From contig NZ_JH947126.1 in assembly GCF_000302595.1 (NCBI RefSeq), positions 1 through 64,000 of the forward strand: a stretch of 64,000 bases of DNA, written 5' to 3'. This stretch comes from Pedobacter arcticus A12. GTDB taxonomy: Bacteria > Bacteroidota > Bacteroidia > Sphingobacteriales > Sphingobacteriaceae. Both the position numbers and the translations under genes were made by a program. The notes beneath the pieces are model-generated. The model did not search any database. It was not told the DNA's origin and saw nothing but the letters and a program-made list of their open reading frames with translations. Below, in pieces: positions 1-8,081 of this stretch; the first letter of the stretch is position 1, and each line of letters opens with the position of its first letter.

Positions 1-15
1 GACGGCGGTAATGCC

Positions 16-50
16 AGCCCCCCATCATAACTGATGGGGGGCTTTTTTTG
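16..50 (+). terminator. Rho-independent terminator of an upstream gene
   Basis: An 11-base stem (AGCCCCCCATC pairing with GATGGGGGGCT) with a 6-base loop is followed by a run of T. It ends a plus-strand transcript whose gene lies outside the window. Confidence 0.85.
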
Positions 51-114
51 TGCACTTTTTTTAGGGGAAGGGCAATACCTGTCACAGGATATCCCGAAAA
101 AAGTGAACAAAATC

Positions 115-628
115 TCAAAGAGGTTTAGCAGCATTAGTTAAATTGTTAATTGTTGCTTTATTATATTCGGGGATTATGAGATTATTTAGATGTCTGTGTC
201 TCCTTTTGGTATTGTAGAATGTTTCGATGTATTCAAATATCGATAATTTTGCTTCGTTCCTTGTCTGATTTTCTATGATAAATCAATTCTGTTTTTAAGG
301 TCTTGAAAAAGCTTTCTGTTACAGCGTTATCCCAATAGTTTCCCTTTTCCCTTTCTGCTCATACTCCTTATGATGTTTTTATTGTTCGATAATACATCTG
401 TAAAATCTTTACAAGCGTATTGTAGACCTCTGTCGGTATGAAAATAATCGGTTGGTACTTGTCTATAGTCCCGTTTAATTTGATCGTATTAAAAGCAGGA
501 ATCTAGTTTCTACAGCTTTCATAGTATGACTGAGTGCCCATCCAATTAATTTCCTATCAAATAGATCTATTACCGTTGTTAGGTTTAGCCATCCTTGGGC
601 CGTTGCTATCTAAGTGATATGAGAATGC
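115..628 (-). pseudogene. IS3-family transposase (OrfB, integrase core), decayed C-terminal part
   Basis: Translating the minus strand and switching frame several times gives the C-terminal half of an IS3-family DDE transposase. Readable pieces include [49 protein letters not shown] and [19 protein letters not shown], with a stop at 115-117. The glutamate of the DDE triad would lie in the AVTESFFK piece. Frameshifts (for example near 265-275) and in-frame stops mean that no intact reading frame remains. The N-terminal half and OrfA are missing. At its 5' end the remnant abuts an IS4-type remnant. Confidence 0.8.
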
Positions 629-1190
629 TTCAGGGCCAATTCCCGCTCACCTAAGTTGAGGTTCTCCAGAACCGCATCTAGCGTTATACCGTTTAGTAAC
701 ATCATAAAGGACTGATGATCTTACCTGAACTATTTCTACCTCTGACTGGTTCTTTGTTACACCATAACATGATTCAGTTCTGATGTAAAGGGTAGTGTAA
801 TCCTGGAACCATCTACGGCAAGTATTCTGACACCGTTTAAAAGTATCAATGATTTATTCTCATCGGTATAAAAGTTCTCAATCACTACTGATGATAAATG
901 ACTGAAGACCATAGGATTTATCTTTTTTGTGTTCTGGATAAATGCACTTCAGGTAAAGTGCTTTATGCTTTTTAATGGAAAACGTTCGTTTAAACAACGT
1001 ACAAACCTATCTATTTCAATTGCAAGATTCCTACGCAACAAATTGAACATGAAAAGCAACGTAGCGCTGAATGGCTGTTTTCTGTTTCTGGTAAAATACT
1101 GTTTTTTCATCTTGAAGGGTTGCGCAAGTTCCTCGCTGAATATAACTTCCCTCAATTTTTCTACAATTAAAAAGATATTCTTTTTTCATT
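629..1190 (-). pseudogene. IS4-family transposase, decayed N-terminal and central part
   Basis: Minus-strand frames give an IS4-type DDE transposase in pieces. The N-terminal part contains KQYFTRNRKQPFSATLL and FMFNLLRRNLAIEIDRF, followed after a frame change by ILAVDGSRITLPFTSEL, which holds the first catalytic aspartate. Next come SSVLYDV and, after another shift, LLNGITLDAVLENL and GERELALKH. Several frameshifts and stops make it non-functional. The C-terminal part with the last catalytic residues is absent: the sequence passes straight into the IS3-type remnant near 628. Short open frames in this stretch should not be annotated as genes. Confidence 0.75.
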
Positions 1191-1280
1191 TTAACTGTCT
1201 GATTATGAGTTAAATATAAGAAAACATAATCACAATAACAAGTTGATTTACTGATAATCAATTGGTTATTCCCTTAACTT

Positions 1281-1319
1281 ACTAAACCACTATGCACTGA
1301 AAGTGCATAGTGGTTTAGT
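1281..1319. repeat. Perfect 18-base inverted repeat with 3-base loop
   Basis: Arms 1281-1298 and 1302-1319 are exact reverse complements around GAA. The last codons and the stop of the small lipoprotein gene lie inside it. It may be a factor-assisted terminator for that gene, although no T run follows on the minus strand, or a mobile-element end. Confidence 0.7.
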
Positions 1320-1706
1320 TTGATTACTGTTAATTATTTGAGTTATTTCTAAATAATACAAATCATCACCTGCCATTTGAGGACTCATGTTCTCGTCAGC
1401 ATTAAACTTTTTTAGCTGTCCGCTAATCTTGACATTTGTTCCTTCTTTACGGAATTCTCTTGGTATATCGCAAGTCAATCCAATTATTTGAGAGTCTATA
1501 TTTCCCGCTAGAGTAGTGTTTATACGAACACCATATCTGTTATATTTTTGATAATAGATAACTATTGCCGTTTGAGTGTTTATAGTGCTAACAGCCATTC
1601 TATTTATTGAGCAAAAATTATCCTCAGATTCTTTTTTACAATTACTAAAATTAAACATTGATATAATTAGGAAGAAATACAATAGAGGTATATTTAAATT
1701 TTTCAT
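1290..1706 (-). CDS. Small lipoprotein of unknown function
   Basis: The 138-residue product starts with a hydrophobic signal segment (residues 7-19) and a lipobox ending FSNC at about residue 23, so it should be a lipid-anchored envelope protein. After the anchor come a lysine/glutamate-rich tether and a mostly beta-like domain with NVKISGQLKKF and DDLYYLEITQI. Two further cysteines (about residues 32 and 79) could form a disulfide. I do not recognise the family. It sits between decayed transposases and an acetyltransferase gene, in accessory DNA. Its 3' end, including the stop, falls inside a perfect 18-base inverted repeat, so the C-terminal tail may not be ancestral. Confidence 0.65.
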   Translation of the reverse strand: MKNLNIPLLYFFLIISMFNFSNCKKESEDNFCSINRMAVSTINTQTAIVIYYQKYNRYGVRINTTLAGNIDSQIIGLTCDIPREFRKEGTNVKISGQLKKFNADENMSPQMAGDDLYYLEITQIINSNQTKPLCTFSA

Positions 1707-1836
1707 GATAGTGTTTTAATTAATTTACAACTATTTTAATTCAATTCTTTTTAAGTGATTAGCGAAGTTCCTAGCAGTTATTAACCTATAAGCGCTTCGC
1801 TCCGTAAATTTGCAAACCTGTTTTAGGGCAGGCTTT

Positions 1837-2244
1837 CTAGTGTTCATGTCCCTGATAAATCCACATTGGTTTTGTTTCCCCTGCATTTTTAAATCCGCTT
1901 TTTTCGTAAAAATCTATTGCTTTTCCGTTAGCAACTAAAATTTGTTGATGAAAATCTGCGTATTTTTCTTGAATTTTTTTTAAGATAAGTTTACCAACTC
2001 CTTTTCCCTGAAAGTCGGGATGTATAATTAGGTGAGGATAATAAACAACCAAATGCCCGTCTGAAATTGCGTTTCCTAATCCAATAAGTTTTTCATTGTA
2101 CCAAGCCGTCACAAAGGAATGAGAGTTTAATAAAGCTTTGTAAAGCAGTTCTGGCTTGTCAGCAGAAGACCACTTATTCGCTTTATAAATTTCAATGATG
2201 TCCCCTTGTTTGACGTTTTTGGTTTCTTTTATTATAAAGTTCAT
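1837..2244 (-). CDS. GNAT family N-acetyltransferase
   Basis: The 135-residue protein is a single GNAT domain that transfers an acetyl group from acetyl-CoA to an amine; the substrate cannot be told. The beta-4 strand reads HLVVYYPHLIIHPDFQGKGV and leads into the acetyl-CoA-binding motif A, QGKGVGKLIL (about residues 79-88). The C-terminal FYEKSGFKNAGE matches the usual final helix and strand of the fold. Length is normal for a small cytosolic member. It lies alone on the minus strand between a small lipoprotein and a long gene-free stretch, in the accessory part of the window. Confidence 0.85.
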   Translation of the reverse strand: MNFIIKETKNVKQGDIIEIYKANKWSSADKPELLYKALLNSHSFVTAWYNEKLIGLGNAISDGHLVVYYPHLIIHPDFQGKGVGKLILKKIQEKYADFHQQILVANGKAIDFYEKSGFKNAGETKPMWIYQGHEH

Positions 2245-2882
2245 TCGCGGTTTAATTTGGTTTAAAACCCCGCTAACTTACTTACGCAAGTCCTTCATAT
2301 TATGCTACAAAATCCTGTTGCACAAAGTACAGTCTCATACGCATTCATTCTTCAATACTGCTCTATATAAACTTTTGTTTGATTCGTTTTTTTTCTCGTT
2401 AGGTCTTTCTAGAGTTAAATTTAGCATAAAAATTTTAAATAAATAAACTAATATTTAAATAAAAATAAAACAAATACAGCTAATAGCTATTGAAAAGTTA
2501 GATTGATTTTGTTTTAATTAAATAAAAAAACCTTATCTATTGACTTAGAAGGTCATTTTTATCTAAACAGATTTCCCAGTGCGCAGATCTAGCATGCAAA
2601 TAGATTTACACTAACTCGTAGATTCAGTTTTAAAAAACATCTTTAACCATAATAAGTATAAATTTGCAAAAGGGATAGAAGGTAAGCTCCTATTTGGAGC
2701 TGTGTTTGCATTTTTGCAAATACCGGAGCATAGCGCAGTACCGCATAGCCCGCTGTTGTTTTACAACATTTGCCCTCAGTAAGTAAGAAGTTAAAAGTGG
2801 AAACTCAAAAAGTCAATAGTTTTTCGCAGTATTCAAATAAAAACGGCTGACTTTATGACGTTTAATTATTTAAAGTATATTT
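2245..2882. other. Gene-free stretch of about 640 bases
   Basis: I see no convincing gene on either strand; the one 83-codon open frame here overlaps the GNAT gene antisense and has no protein-like composition. The stretch is very AT-rich and contains one structured repeat copy (2671-2776) and the helicase promoter at its right end. Confidence 0.6.
2671..2776 (+). repeat. Intergenic structured repeat, copy 1
   Basis: This copy begins AGGGATAGAA, carries CATAGCCCGCTG two thirds along, and ends GCCCT, so its two ends can pair. Internal short hairpins are visible (GCTCC..GGAGC and TTTGCA..TGCAAA). A second sequence with the same start, centre and end lies at 10471-10553. From memory, elements of this style are common between genes in sphingobacteria and flavobacteria; the orientation is arbitrary. 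Confidence 0.45.
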
Positions 2883-2883
2883 G
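2876..2883 (+). promoter_or_regulatory. Bacteroidota -7 box TATATTTG, overlapping the first possible helicase start
   Basis: TATATTTG matches the TAnnTTTG box exactly and ends on the first base of the GTG codon at 2883. Transcription would then begin near 2889, inside the open frame, which argues for a start codon further downstream. Confidence 0.5.
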
Positions 2884-4151
2884 TGACTATACATAATAAA
2901 CCACAATTTTTGAAGTTCGAAGATTTTAATTTTGTTCCTTCTTTACAAGAAGGACTTGACACCATGGGGTTTACAAAACCTACCCCGATACAACAAGAAG
3001 CTATCCCGCATATTTTAGCTGGTAAAGATATAATCGCCTGCGCACAAACAGGTACTGGTAAAACTGGAGCTTATCTATTGCCCTTGCTACATAAAATAGA
3101 GGAGGAAGATAAGAGCGTAATTGATACACTTATTCTATCGCCAACAAGGGAACTGGCCTTGCAAATTGACCAACAGATTATGGGTTTGGCCTATTTCACC
3201 GGTTGTACTTCTATAGCCGTTTATGGTGGAGGCGATGGTTTTAGTTACGAGCAACAAAAGCGTTCGTTAACAGACGGTGTAAATATTATTGTAGCCACAC
3301 CCGGTCGCTTAATCGCACATTTAACATCGGGTACAATTGATTTAAAGCATTTAAAACATTTAGTTTTAGATGAAGCCGACAGAATGTTGGATATGGGTTT
3401 TTACGAAGATATTGTAAGAATCATCAGTTATCTGCCAGAAAAACGGCAAAATCTGCTATTTTCTGCAACCATGCCTCCAAAAATCCGTTCATTATCCAAA
3501 AAGATTTTGGTTGATCCGGTTGAGGTGAGTATTGCAATTTCTAAACCATCTGCTGGGATTTTGCAACAGGCTTATTTGGCTTTTGATGAGCAAAAATTGG
3601 CTTTGCTTACAGCAATATTGAGTAACGCTGATTATAAAAGTGTAATTGTTTTTGCATCAAGAAAAGAAATTGTTAAAAAGCTTAACTCTACGCTAAACCG
3701 TAAAGGAATACCCTCAGAAGCATTCCATTCTGATTTGGAACAGGGCGAACGCGAAGATATAATGATGCGCTTTAAAGGTAAAAAACTGGCAGTGTTGATT
3801 GGTACCGATGTAATTTCTCGTGGAATTGATGTGGAAGGAATTAGTTTGGTAGTTAATTATGATGTTCCGCCAGATCCAGAAGATTATATTCACCGGATTG
3901 GAAGAACTGCAAGAGCAGAAACTACAGGGACAGCAATTACCTTTATTAACGAAAAAGACCAACAAAAATTTGGACGAATTGAAGCGTTAATAGGCAACGA
4001 GGTTGTAAAAATGCCATTGCCAGAAGGTTTTGAAATCGGCCCCGTTTACCAGCCTTCTGTACGCCCCAAGAAAACTTTTAGTCCCGATTGGAAAAAGAAA
4101 AAGTCTCAGCCACAACATAAAAGGCCACCACATAAAAAAGCTAATCCTTAA
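2883..4151 (+). CDS. DEAD-box ATP-dependent RNA helicase
   Basis: The 422-residue cytosolic enzyme unwinds RNA duplexes with ATP and probably helps ribosome assembly or cold growth. All motifs are present in order: Q motif (GFTKPTPIQ), Walker A AQTGTGKT, SPTREL, YGG, TPGRL, DEAD in LDEADRMLDMGF, FSATMP, then in the second RecA domain VIVFAS, GTDVISRGIDV and HRIGRTAR. The tail after residue 390 is basic and lysine-rich, typical of RNA-binding tails. The frame opens with GTG at 2883 after a stop at 2871. A perfect -7 box ends on that GTG, so TTG at 2910, giving MKFEDFNF, is a serious alternative start. The 3' end overlaps the convergent thioesterase gene by 11 bases. Confidence 0.95.
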   Translation: MTIHNKPQFLKFEDFNFVPSLQEGLDTMGFTKPTPIQQEAIPHILAGKDIIACAQTGTGKTGAYLLPLLHKIEEEDKSVIDTLILSPTRELALQIDQQIMGLAYFTGCTSIAVYGGGDGFSYEQQKRSLTDGVNIIVATPGRLIAHLTSGTIDLKHLKHLVLDEADRMLDMGFYEDIVRIISYLPEKRQNLLFSATMPPKIRSLSKKILVDPVEVSIAISKPSAGILQQAYLAFDEQKLALLTAILSNADYKSVIVFASRKEIVKKLNSTLNRKGIPSEAFHSDLEQGEREDIMMRFKGKKLAVLIGTDVISRGIDVEGISLVVNYDVPPDPEDYIHRIGRTARAETTGTAITFINEKDQQKFGRIEALIGNEVVKMPLPEGFEIGPVYQPSVRPKKTFSPDWKKKKSQPQHKRPPHKKANP

Positions 4152-4539
4152 AGCGATCTTGCGAATAAGTAATTTCTGTTTTTCCGTGAGGTACGGGATT
4201 AAAATTATCGTCGATATTCACAAAAACTATTTTGTTAATGGTTAAAATACTCTGACGGGTAATTTTATTACGTACTTCACAGGTTAGCGTAATTGAAGTG
4301 TTGCCAAAACTTGTAGCCATTAAACCCATTTCTATAATGTCGCCCAGCGTTGCAGAGCTTACGAAGTTAATCTCAGACATATATTTAGTCACCACTTTAT
4401 TATTGCCTAATTGGCAAATGGTGTAAATTGCTGCTTCCTCATCAATCCATTTTAATAAGCTGCCACCAAACAATGTACCATTAGGGTTTAAGTCTTCAGG
4501 CTTTACCCATTTTCGGGTATGAAAATTCATTTTGTTCAT
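4141..4539 (-). CDS. Hotdog-fold acyl-CoA thioesterase
   Basis: The 132-residue protein is a single hotdog domain of the YciA/BFIT type, which hydrolyses acyl-CoA to free acid and CoA. The active-site segment reads NPNGTLFGGSLLKWIDEEAA, where the N..G.LFGG...W.DE pattern places the catalytic acid on the long helix. TKYMSEINFVSSATLGDIIE is the following strand pair. The open frame continues upstream to a TTG at 4605, but that codon lies inside a promoter-like box (GATATTTG on the minus strand at 4610-4603). I therefore start at ATG 4539; ATG 4530 is also possible. It is convergent with the helicase gene and overlaps its end. Confidence 0.88.
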   Translation of the reverse strand: MNKMNFHTRKWVKPEDLNPNGTLFGGSLLKWIDEEAAIYTICQLGNNKVVTKYMSEINFVSSATLGDIIEMGLMATSFGNTSITLTCEVRNKITRQSILTINKIVFVNIDDNFNPVPHGKTEITYSQDRFKD

Positions 4540-4838
4540 TTTTCTGATATTATTTTTCGAGAAAAAAGCTTCGCGAAATATGTTATTCGATAAATTGTAG
4601 TGCAAATATCGTAAAAACGTGGATAAGCGAGAGTGGCCTTTGCCAAAATCAGGATGTGTACATACACATACCGATTTATCGTTGAGAGATAAAATTTCTT
4701 TATAAAATAAAGTAGTAATTAAAATTATTCATGTGTGCGTGTTTGTTTCTTTTCGAGATATTTTGAAGCGGTAAAACGTATAATTATTAAGAGTACGGTC
4801 TGTATCAGCAGATTTTTTTTTATTTTTTTTCGAATAAG

Positions 4839-4871
4839 TTTGTTTAAACAACTAAAATGTTTCTATATTTG
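4839..4871 (+). promoter_or_regulatory. Complete Bacteroidota promoter for a small RNA candidate
   Basis: TTTG at 4839-4842 and TATATTTG at 4864-4871 are separated by 21 bases, which fits the -33/-7 consensus of this phylum. The predicted start is near 4876. Confidence 0.65.
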
Positions 4872-4875
4872 TAAT

Positions 4876-4944
4876 GCCCTCCCAAAGGGCATGTTTTTCA
4901 TAGGTAGATGTAGGGTCGAATATTTATATTCGGCCCTTTTTTGT
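4876..4944 (+). ncRNA. Candidate small RNA of about 68 nt, or an attenuated ubiX leader
   Basis: A perfect promoter ends at 4871. It is followed at once by a hairpin (ATGCCCT 4874-4880 with AGGGCAT 4886-4892), about 18 unpaired bases, and an intrinsic terminator whose GGGTCGAATAT arm pairs with ATATTCGGCCC and is followed by a T run near 4938-4944. No open frame of significance lies inside. The unit could be an independent small RNA, or a leader that ends transcription ahead of ubiX, whose start codon is at 4981. I do not recognise an Rfam family. Confidence 0.55.
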
Positions 4945-4980
4945 TTTGCAACCTTTTAGTCTTTATTTTGTTTGAATAAT

Positions 4981-5556
4981 ATGGAAAAGAAGAAATTAGT
5001 AGTAGCAATTACTGGCGCAAGTGGTTCAATTTACGCTAAATTGTTATTGCAGAAATTGAGAAGTCTAGAAAATCAGGTAGCTGAGGTAGGTGTAGTGATG
5101 TCCGATAATGCAAAAGACGTATGGCGTTTTGAGCTTGGCGATGAATCTTTTAAAGATTTTCCATTTCATTTTTACGATAAAAATGACTTTATGGCTCCAT
5201 TTGCTTCTGGCTCTGCAAAATATGACACCATGTTGATTATACCTTGTTCTATGGGAACTTTAGGGAGAATTGCTAACGGTATTTCTAACGATTTAACGAC
5301 CAGAACAGCAGATGTGATATTGAAAGAAAGGCGTAAATTGATTTTAGTAGCTAGAGATACGCCTTTGAGCCTAATCCACATTAACAATATGAAAACAGTA
5401 ACAGAAGCCGGGGGAATTATCTGTCCGGCTGTTCCATCTTTTTACAGCAGGCCAAAAACCATCGAAGAAGTGGCAGCGACCGTTGTAGATAGAGTACTGG
5501 ATTTAGCGGGATTTGTGACCAATAGCTATCAGTGGGGTAAAAGTGAAGCACTTTAG
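4981..5556 (+). CDS. ubiX: UbiX family flavin prenyltransferase
   Basis: The 191-residue flavoprotein makes prenylated FMN, the cofactor of UbiD-type decarboxylases, from FMN and dimethylallyl phosphate. The N-terminal VAITGASGSIYAKLLL is the Rossmann-like FMN-binding start, IIPCSMGTLGRIANGISNDL is the central motif, and KLILVARDTPLSLIHINNM followed by GGIICPAVPSFYSRP is the conserved C-terminal part. The frame runs back to TTG at 4974, but ATG 4981 gives the normal N-terminus. No UbiD partner is in the window. A small RNA or leader candidate lies directly upstream. Confidence 0.95.
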   Translation: MEKKKLVVAITGASGSIYAKLLLQKLRSLENQVAEVGVVMSDNAKDVWRFELGDESFKDFPFHFYDKNDFMAPFASGSAKYDTMLIIPCSMGTLGRIANGISNDLTTRTADVILKERRKLILVARDTPLSLIHINNMKTVTEAGGIICPAVPSFYSRPKTIEEVAATVVDRVLDLAGFVTNSYQWGKSEAL

Positions 5557-5567
5557 CGCAAATTTTA

Positions 5568-5575
5568 TATCTTTG
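5568..5575 (+). promoter_or_regulatory. Bacteroidota -7 box for mtaB
   Basis: TATCTTTG is an exact TAnnTTTG match 13 bases before the mtaB start codon, so mtaB probably has its own promoter in addition to any read-through from ubiX. Confidence 0.5.
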
Positions 5576-5588
5576 CGATCAATTTATT

Positions 5589-6908
5589 ATGAATAAAAAA
5601 GTAGCATTTTACACCCTTGGCTGTAAGCTAAATTACTCCGAAACTTCTACCATAGGCAGACAGTTCAATCAGGCGGGTTTTGATACCGTTGATTTTACCG
5701 ATACCGCTGATGTTTATATTATAAATACCTGCTCTGTAACGGATAACGCTGATAAAAAATGCCGGAAGGTTGTTAAAGAAGCACTTAAACATTCGCCTAA
5801 CGCTTACGTAACTATTGTAGGTTGTTATGCGCAATTAAAACCTCAAGAAATTGCCAATATTGAAGGCGTAGATATGGTTTTAGGCGCAGCCGAAAAATTC
5901 AGAATTGTTGAGTTTATCAGCGATTTAACAAAATCCCCCAAAGCGGTTATTCATAATAGTCCAATTGCAGAAGCTACACAATTTGTTGCTTCCCACTCAT
6001 TTGGCGATCGTACCCGTACCTTTTTAAAAGTGCAGGACGGCTGTGATTATTCCTGTACTTTTTGTACCATTCCACTAGCTAGAGGCGAAAGCCGTAGTGA
6101 TACCATTGAGAATATTGTGCAACAGGCAGAAGAAATTGCAGCTTCGGGCATTAAAGAAATTGTGTTGACCGGTGTAAATATTGGCGATTTTGGATTGCGA
6201 GATGGGAAAAGGGAAGATAAGTTTTTGGATTTGGTAAAAGCCTTGGATAAAGTTGAAGGCATTAACAGAATCAGAATCTCGTCCATCGAACCAAATTTGT
6301 TAACCAATGAAATTATAGAATTTGTAGCGCAATCAGATCGCTTTGTGCCTCATTTCCATATCCCTTTACAATCCGGCTCCGATAAGATTTTGGGTTTAAT
6401 GCGGAGAAGGTATAAAAGAGATTTATACGTTGATCGGGTAAATACCATTAAAACTTTAATGCCGGATTGCTGTATCGGGGTTGATGTTATTGTTGGTTTC
6501 CCCGGAGAAACCCGCGAAGACTTTATAGATACCTATAACTTTTTAAACGAACTGAACATCTCATACCTCCATGTGTTTACCTACTCGGAAAGAGAAAATA
6601 CACCGGCTATTGATATGGAAGGTGCTGTTCCTGGTTCGCAAAGAGCAGATCGCAGTAAAATGCTGCATATCCTTTCGGAAAAGAAAAGAAGGGCATTTTA
6701 CGAAACCCAGATTGGTAAATATGAAGATGTGCTTTTTGAAGCAGACCATAAAGAAGGATATATGCATGGTTTTACCAAAAACTATGTAAAAGTAAAAGCT
6801 AAGTATGATCCTGTAATGGTAAACGAAATAAAAGCCGTAAAATTAGATGCGATATTGCCTGATGGAGACATGAGCGTAATTGAAGCTGTTGAGCTATTAA
6901 AACATTAA
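5589..6908 (+). CDS. mtaB: tRNA t6A37 methylthiotransferase MtaB
   Basis: The 439-residue radical SAM enzyme adds a methylthio group to t6A at position 37 of ANN-decoding tRNAs. The N-terminal MTTase domain has the expected cysteines: TLGCKLNYSET, INTCSVTDNADKK and VGCYAQLKP. These ligate the second iron-sulfur cluster. The radical SAM motif is C152-x3-C156-x2-C159 in QDGCDYSCTFCTIP. The GVNIGDFG and HFHIPLQSGSDKIL stretches are typical of the MtaB/MiaB group, and the closing TRAM-like region (about 375-439) binds tRNA. Length and order match the family. lgt follows after 9 bases. Confidence 0.96.
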   Translation: MNKKVAFYTLGCKLNYSETSTIGRQFNQAGFDTVDFTDTADVYIINTCSVTDNADKKCRKVVKEALKHSPNAYVTIVGCYAQLKPQEIANIEGVDMVLGAAEKFRIVEFISDLTKSPKAVIHNSPIAEATQFVASHSFGDRTRTFLKVQDGCDYSCTFCTIPLARGESRSDTIENIVQQAEEIAASGIKEIVLTGVNIGDFGLRDGKREDKFLDLVKALDKVEGINRIRISSIEPNLLTNEIIEFVAQSDRFVPHFHIPLQSGSDKILGLMRRRYKRDLYVDRVNTIKTLMPDCCIGVDVIVGFPGETREDFIDTYNFLNELNISYLHVFTYSERENTPAIDMEGAVPGSQRADRSKMLHILSEKKRRAFYETQIGKYEDVLFEADHKEGYMHGFTKNYVKVKAKYDPVMVNEIKAVKLDAILPDGDMSVIEAVELLKH

Positions 6909-6917
6909 AAAAGACTT

Positions 6918-8081
6918 ATGTTCCCAACCTTATCACACCTTATCGATTATCTTTTTGGCATTAACATTCCTTTGCCCATCCAAACTTTTGGTTTTTTTGT
7001 TGCAATGGCTTTTATTGCCGGTTACTGGGGTTTTTCTGAAGAATTAAAACGCAGAGAAAAATTAGGCCAAGTGCATCCCGTAAAACGTACAGTGATTATT
7101 GGTGCACCCGCAACTACCACAGAGCTTATTTTGAACGGACTTTTTGGATTCATCATTGGCTACAAAATTATTTACGGTCTTTTAAACTATACCGCTTTTG
7201 TGGATGATCCGCAGGGGTTTATCCTTTCTACAGACGGGAACTTTTTTGGCGGGCTTTTATTAGCTGGTGTATTTGCTTATTGGGCTTACCGCGATAAAAA
7301 GAAAACCCAGTTACCACAGCCTAAAACAGTTACAGAGGTTGTTCATCCCTACCAGATGATGGGCACTTTTATAGCTTATGCAGCAATTGCAGGGATTATT
7401 GGTGCTAAAGTTTTTGATAATTTGGAGTATTGGGATAGGTTTATGCAAGATCCCATCCAAAACCTGTTGTCTTTTAGTGGCTTAACATTTTACGGAGGCT
7501 TAATCTGCGGCGCTTTTGCAGTGCTTTACATTTCAGGTAAAAACGGAATTAAGGCTATTCACATGGCAGATGTATCTGGTCCGGGATTGATGTTGGCTTA
7601 TGGCGTAGGTAGAATTGGTTGCCAGTTAGCTGGTGATGGAGACTGGGGCATAAACAATACCAATCCAAAACCAAACTGGCTTTCTTGGGCACCAGATTGG
7701 GTGTGGTCTTTCAAATATCCGCACAATGTAATTAATGAAGGAATTGCTATTCCCGGTTGCGAGGGCAAATTTTGTCATGAATTGGCAGTAGCCGTTTACC
7801 CAACTCCGCTTTACGAAGCGGTTGCCTGTATTTTATTGTTTTTCTTTTTATGGAGCATCCGTAAAAAAATTACAACGCCAGGTGTTTTGTTTTCTATTTA
7901 TTTAATATTGAATGGTTTAGAGCGATTCTTTGTAGAATTAATTAGGGTAAACTCTAAATACCACGTTGGTTCGTTCGCCTTTACACAGGCCGAGTTGATC
8001 TCAACGTTATTGGTTTTAGGTGGATTAACAGGAATTGTAGTTTTTACAGCAAACCACAAAAAGCGAAAGGATATCGCTTAA
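6918..8081 (+). CDS. lgt: Prolipoprotein diacylglyceryl transferase
   Basis: The 387-residue inner-membrane enzyme moves diacylglycerol from phosphatidylglycerol to the lipobox cysteine of prolipoproteins. Multiple membrane segments are visible from [19 protein letters not shown] onward. The signature region reads [17 protein letters not shown] (about residues 229-245), a Bacteroidota variant of the usual GRxGNFxNGE box. [15 protein letters not shown] and [17 protein letters not shown] are further conserved parts. It is about 90 residues longer than the enterobacterial enzyme because of extended loops, as is common in this phylum. The next gene starts at the base after its stop codon, so the genes are translationally coupled. 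Confidence 0.95.
   Translation: MFPTLSHLIDYLFGINIPLPIQTFGFFVAMAFIAGYWGFSEELKRREKLGQVHPVKRTVIIGAPATTTELILNGLFGFIIGYKIIYGLLNYTAFVDDPQGFILSTDGNFFGGLLLAGVFAYWAYRDKKKTQLPQPKTVTEVVHPYQMMGTFIAYAAIAGIIGAKVFDNLEYWDRFMQDPIQNLLSFSGLTFYGGLICGAFAVLYISGKNGIKAIHMADVSGPGLMLAYGVGRIGCQLAGDGDWGINNTNPKPNWLSWAPDWVWSFKYPHNVINEGIAIPGCEGKFCHELAVAVYPTPLYEAVACILLFFFLWSIRKKITTPGVLFSIYLILNGLERFFVELIRVNSKYHVGSFAFTQAELISTLLVLGGLTGIVVFTANHKKRKDIA

Noticed and set aside
929-1213. 94-codon plus-strand open frame
   Set aside because: It is antisense to the IS4-type transposase remnant, whose minus-strand translation gives clear family motifs.
4735-4959. 74-codon open frame upstream of ubiX
   Set aside because: It is rich in phenylalanine and cysteine from T-runs, and it runs through the small-RNA promoter and terminator.
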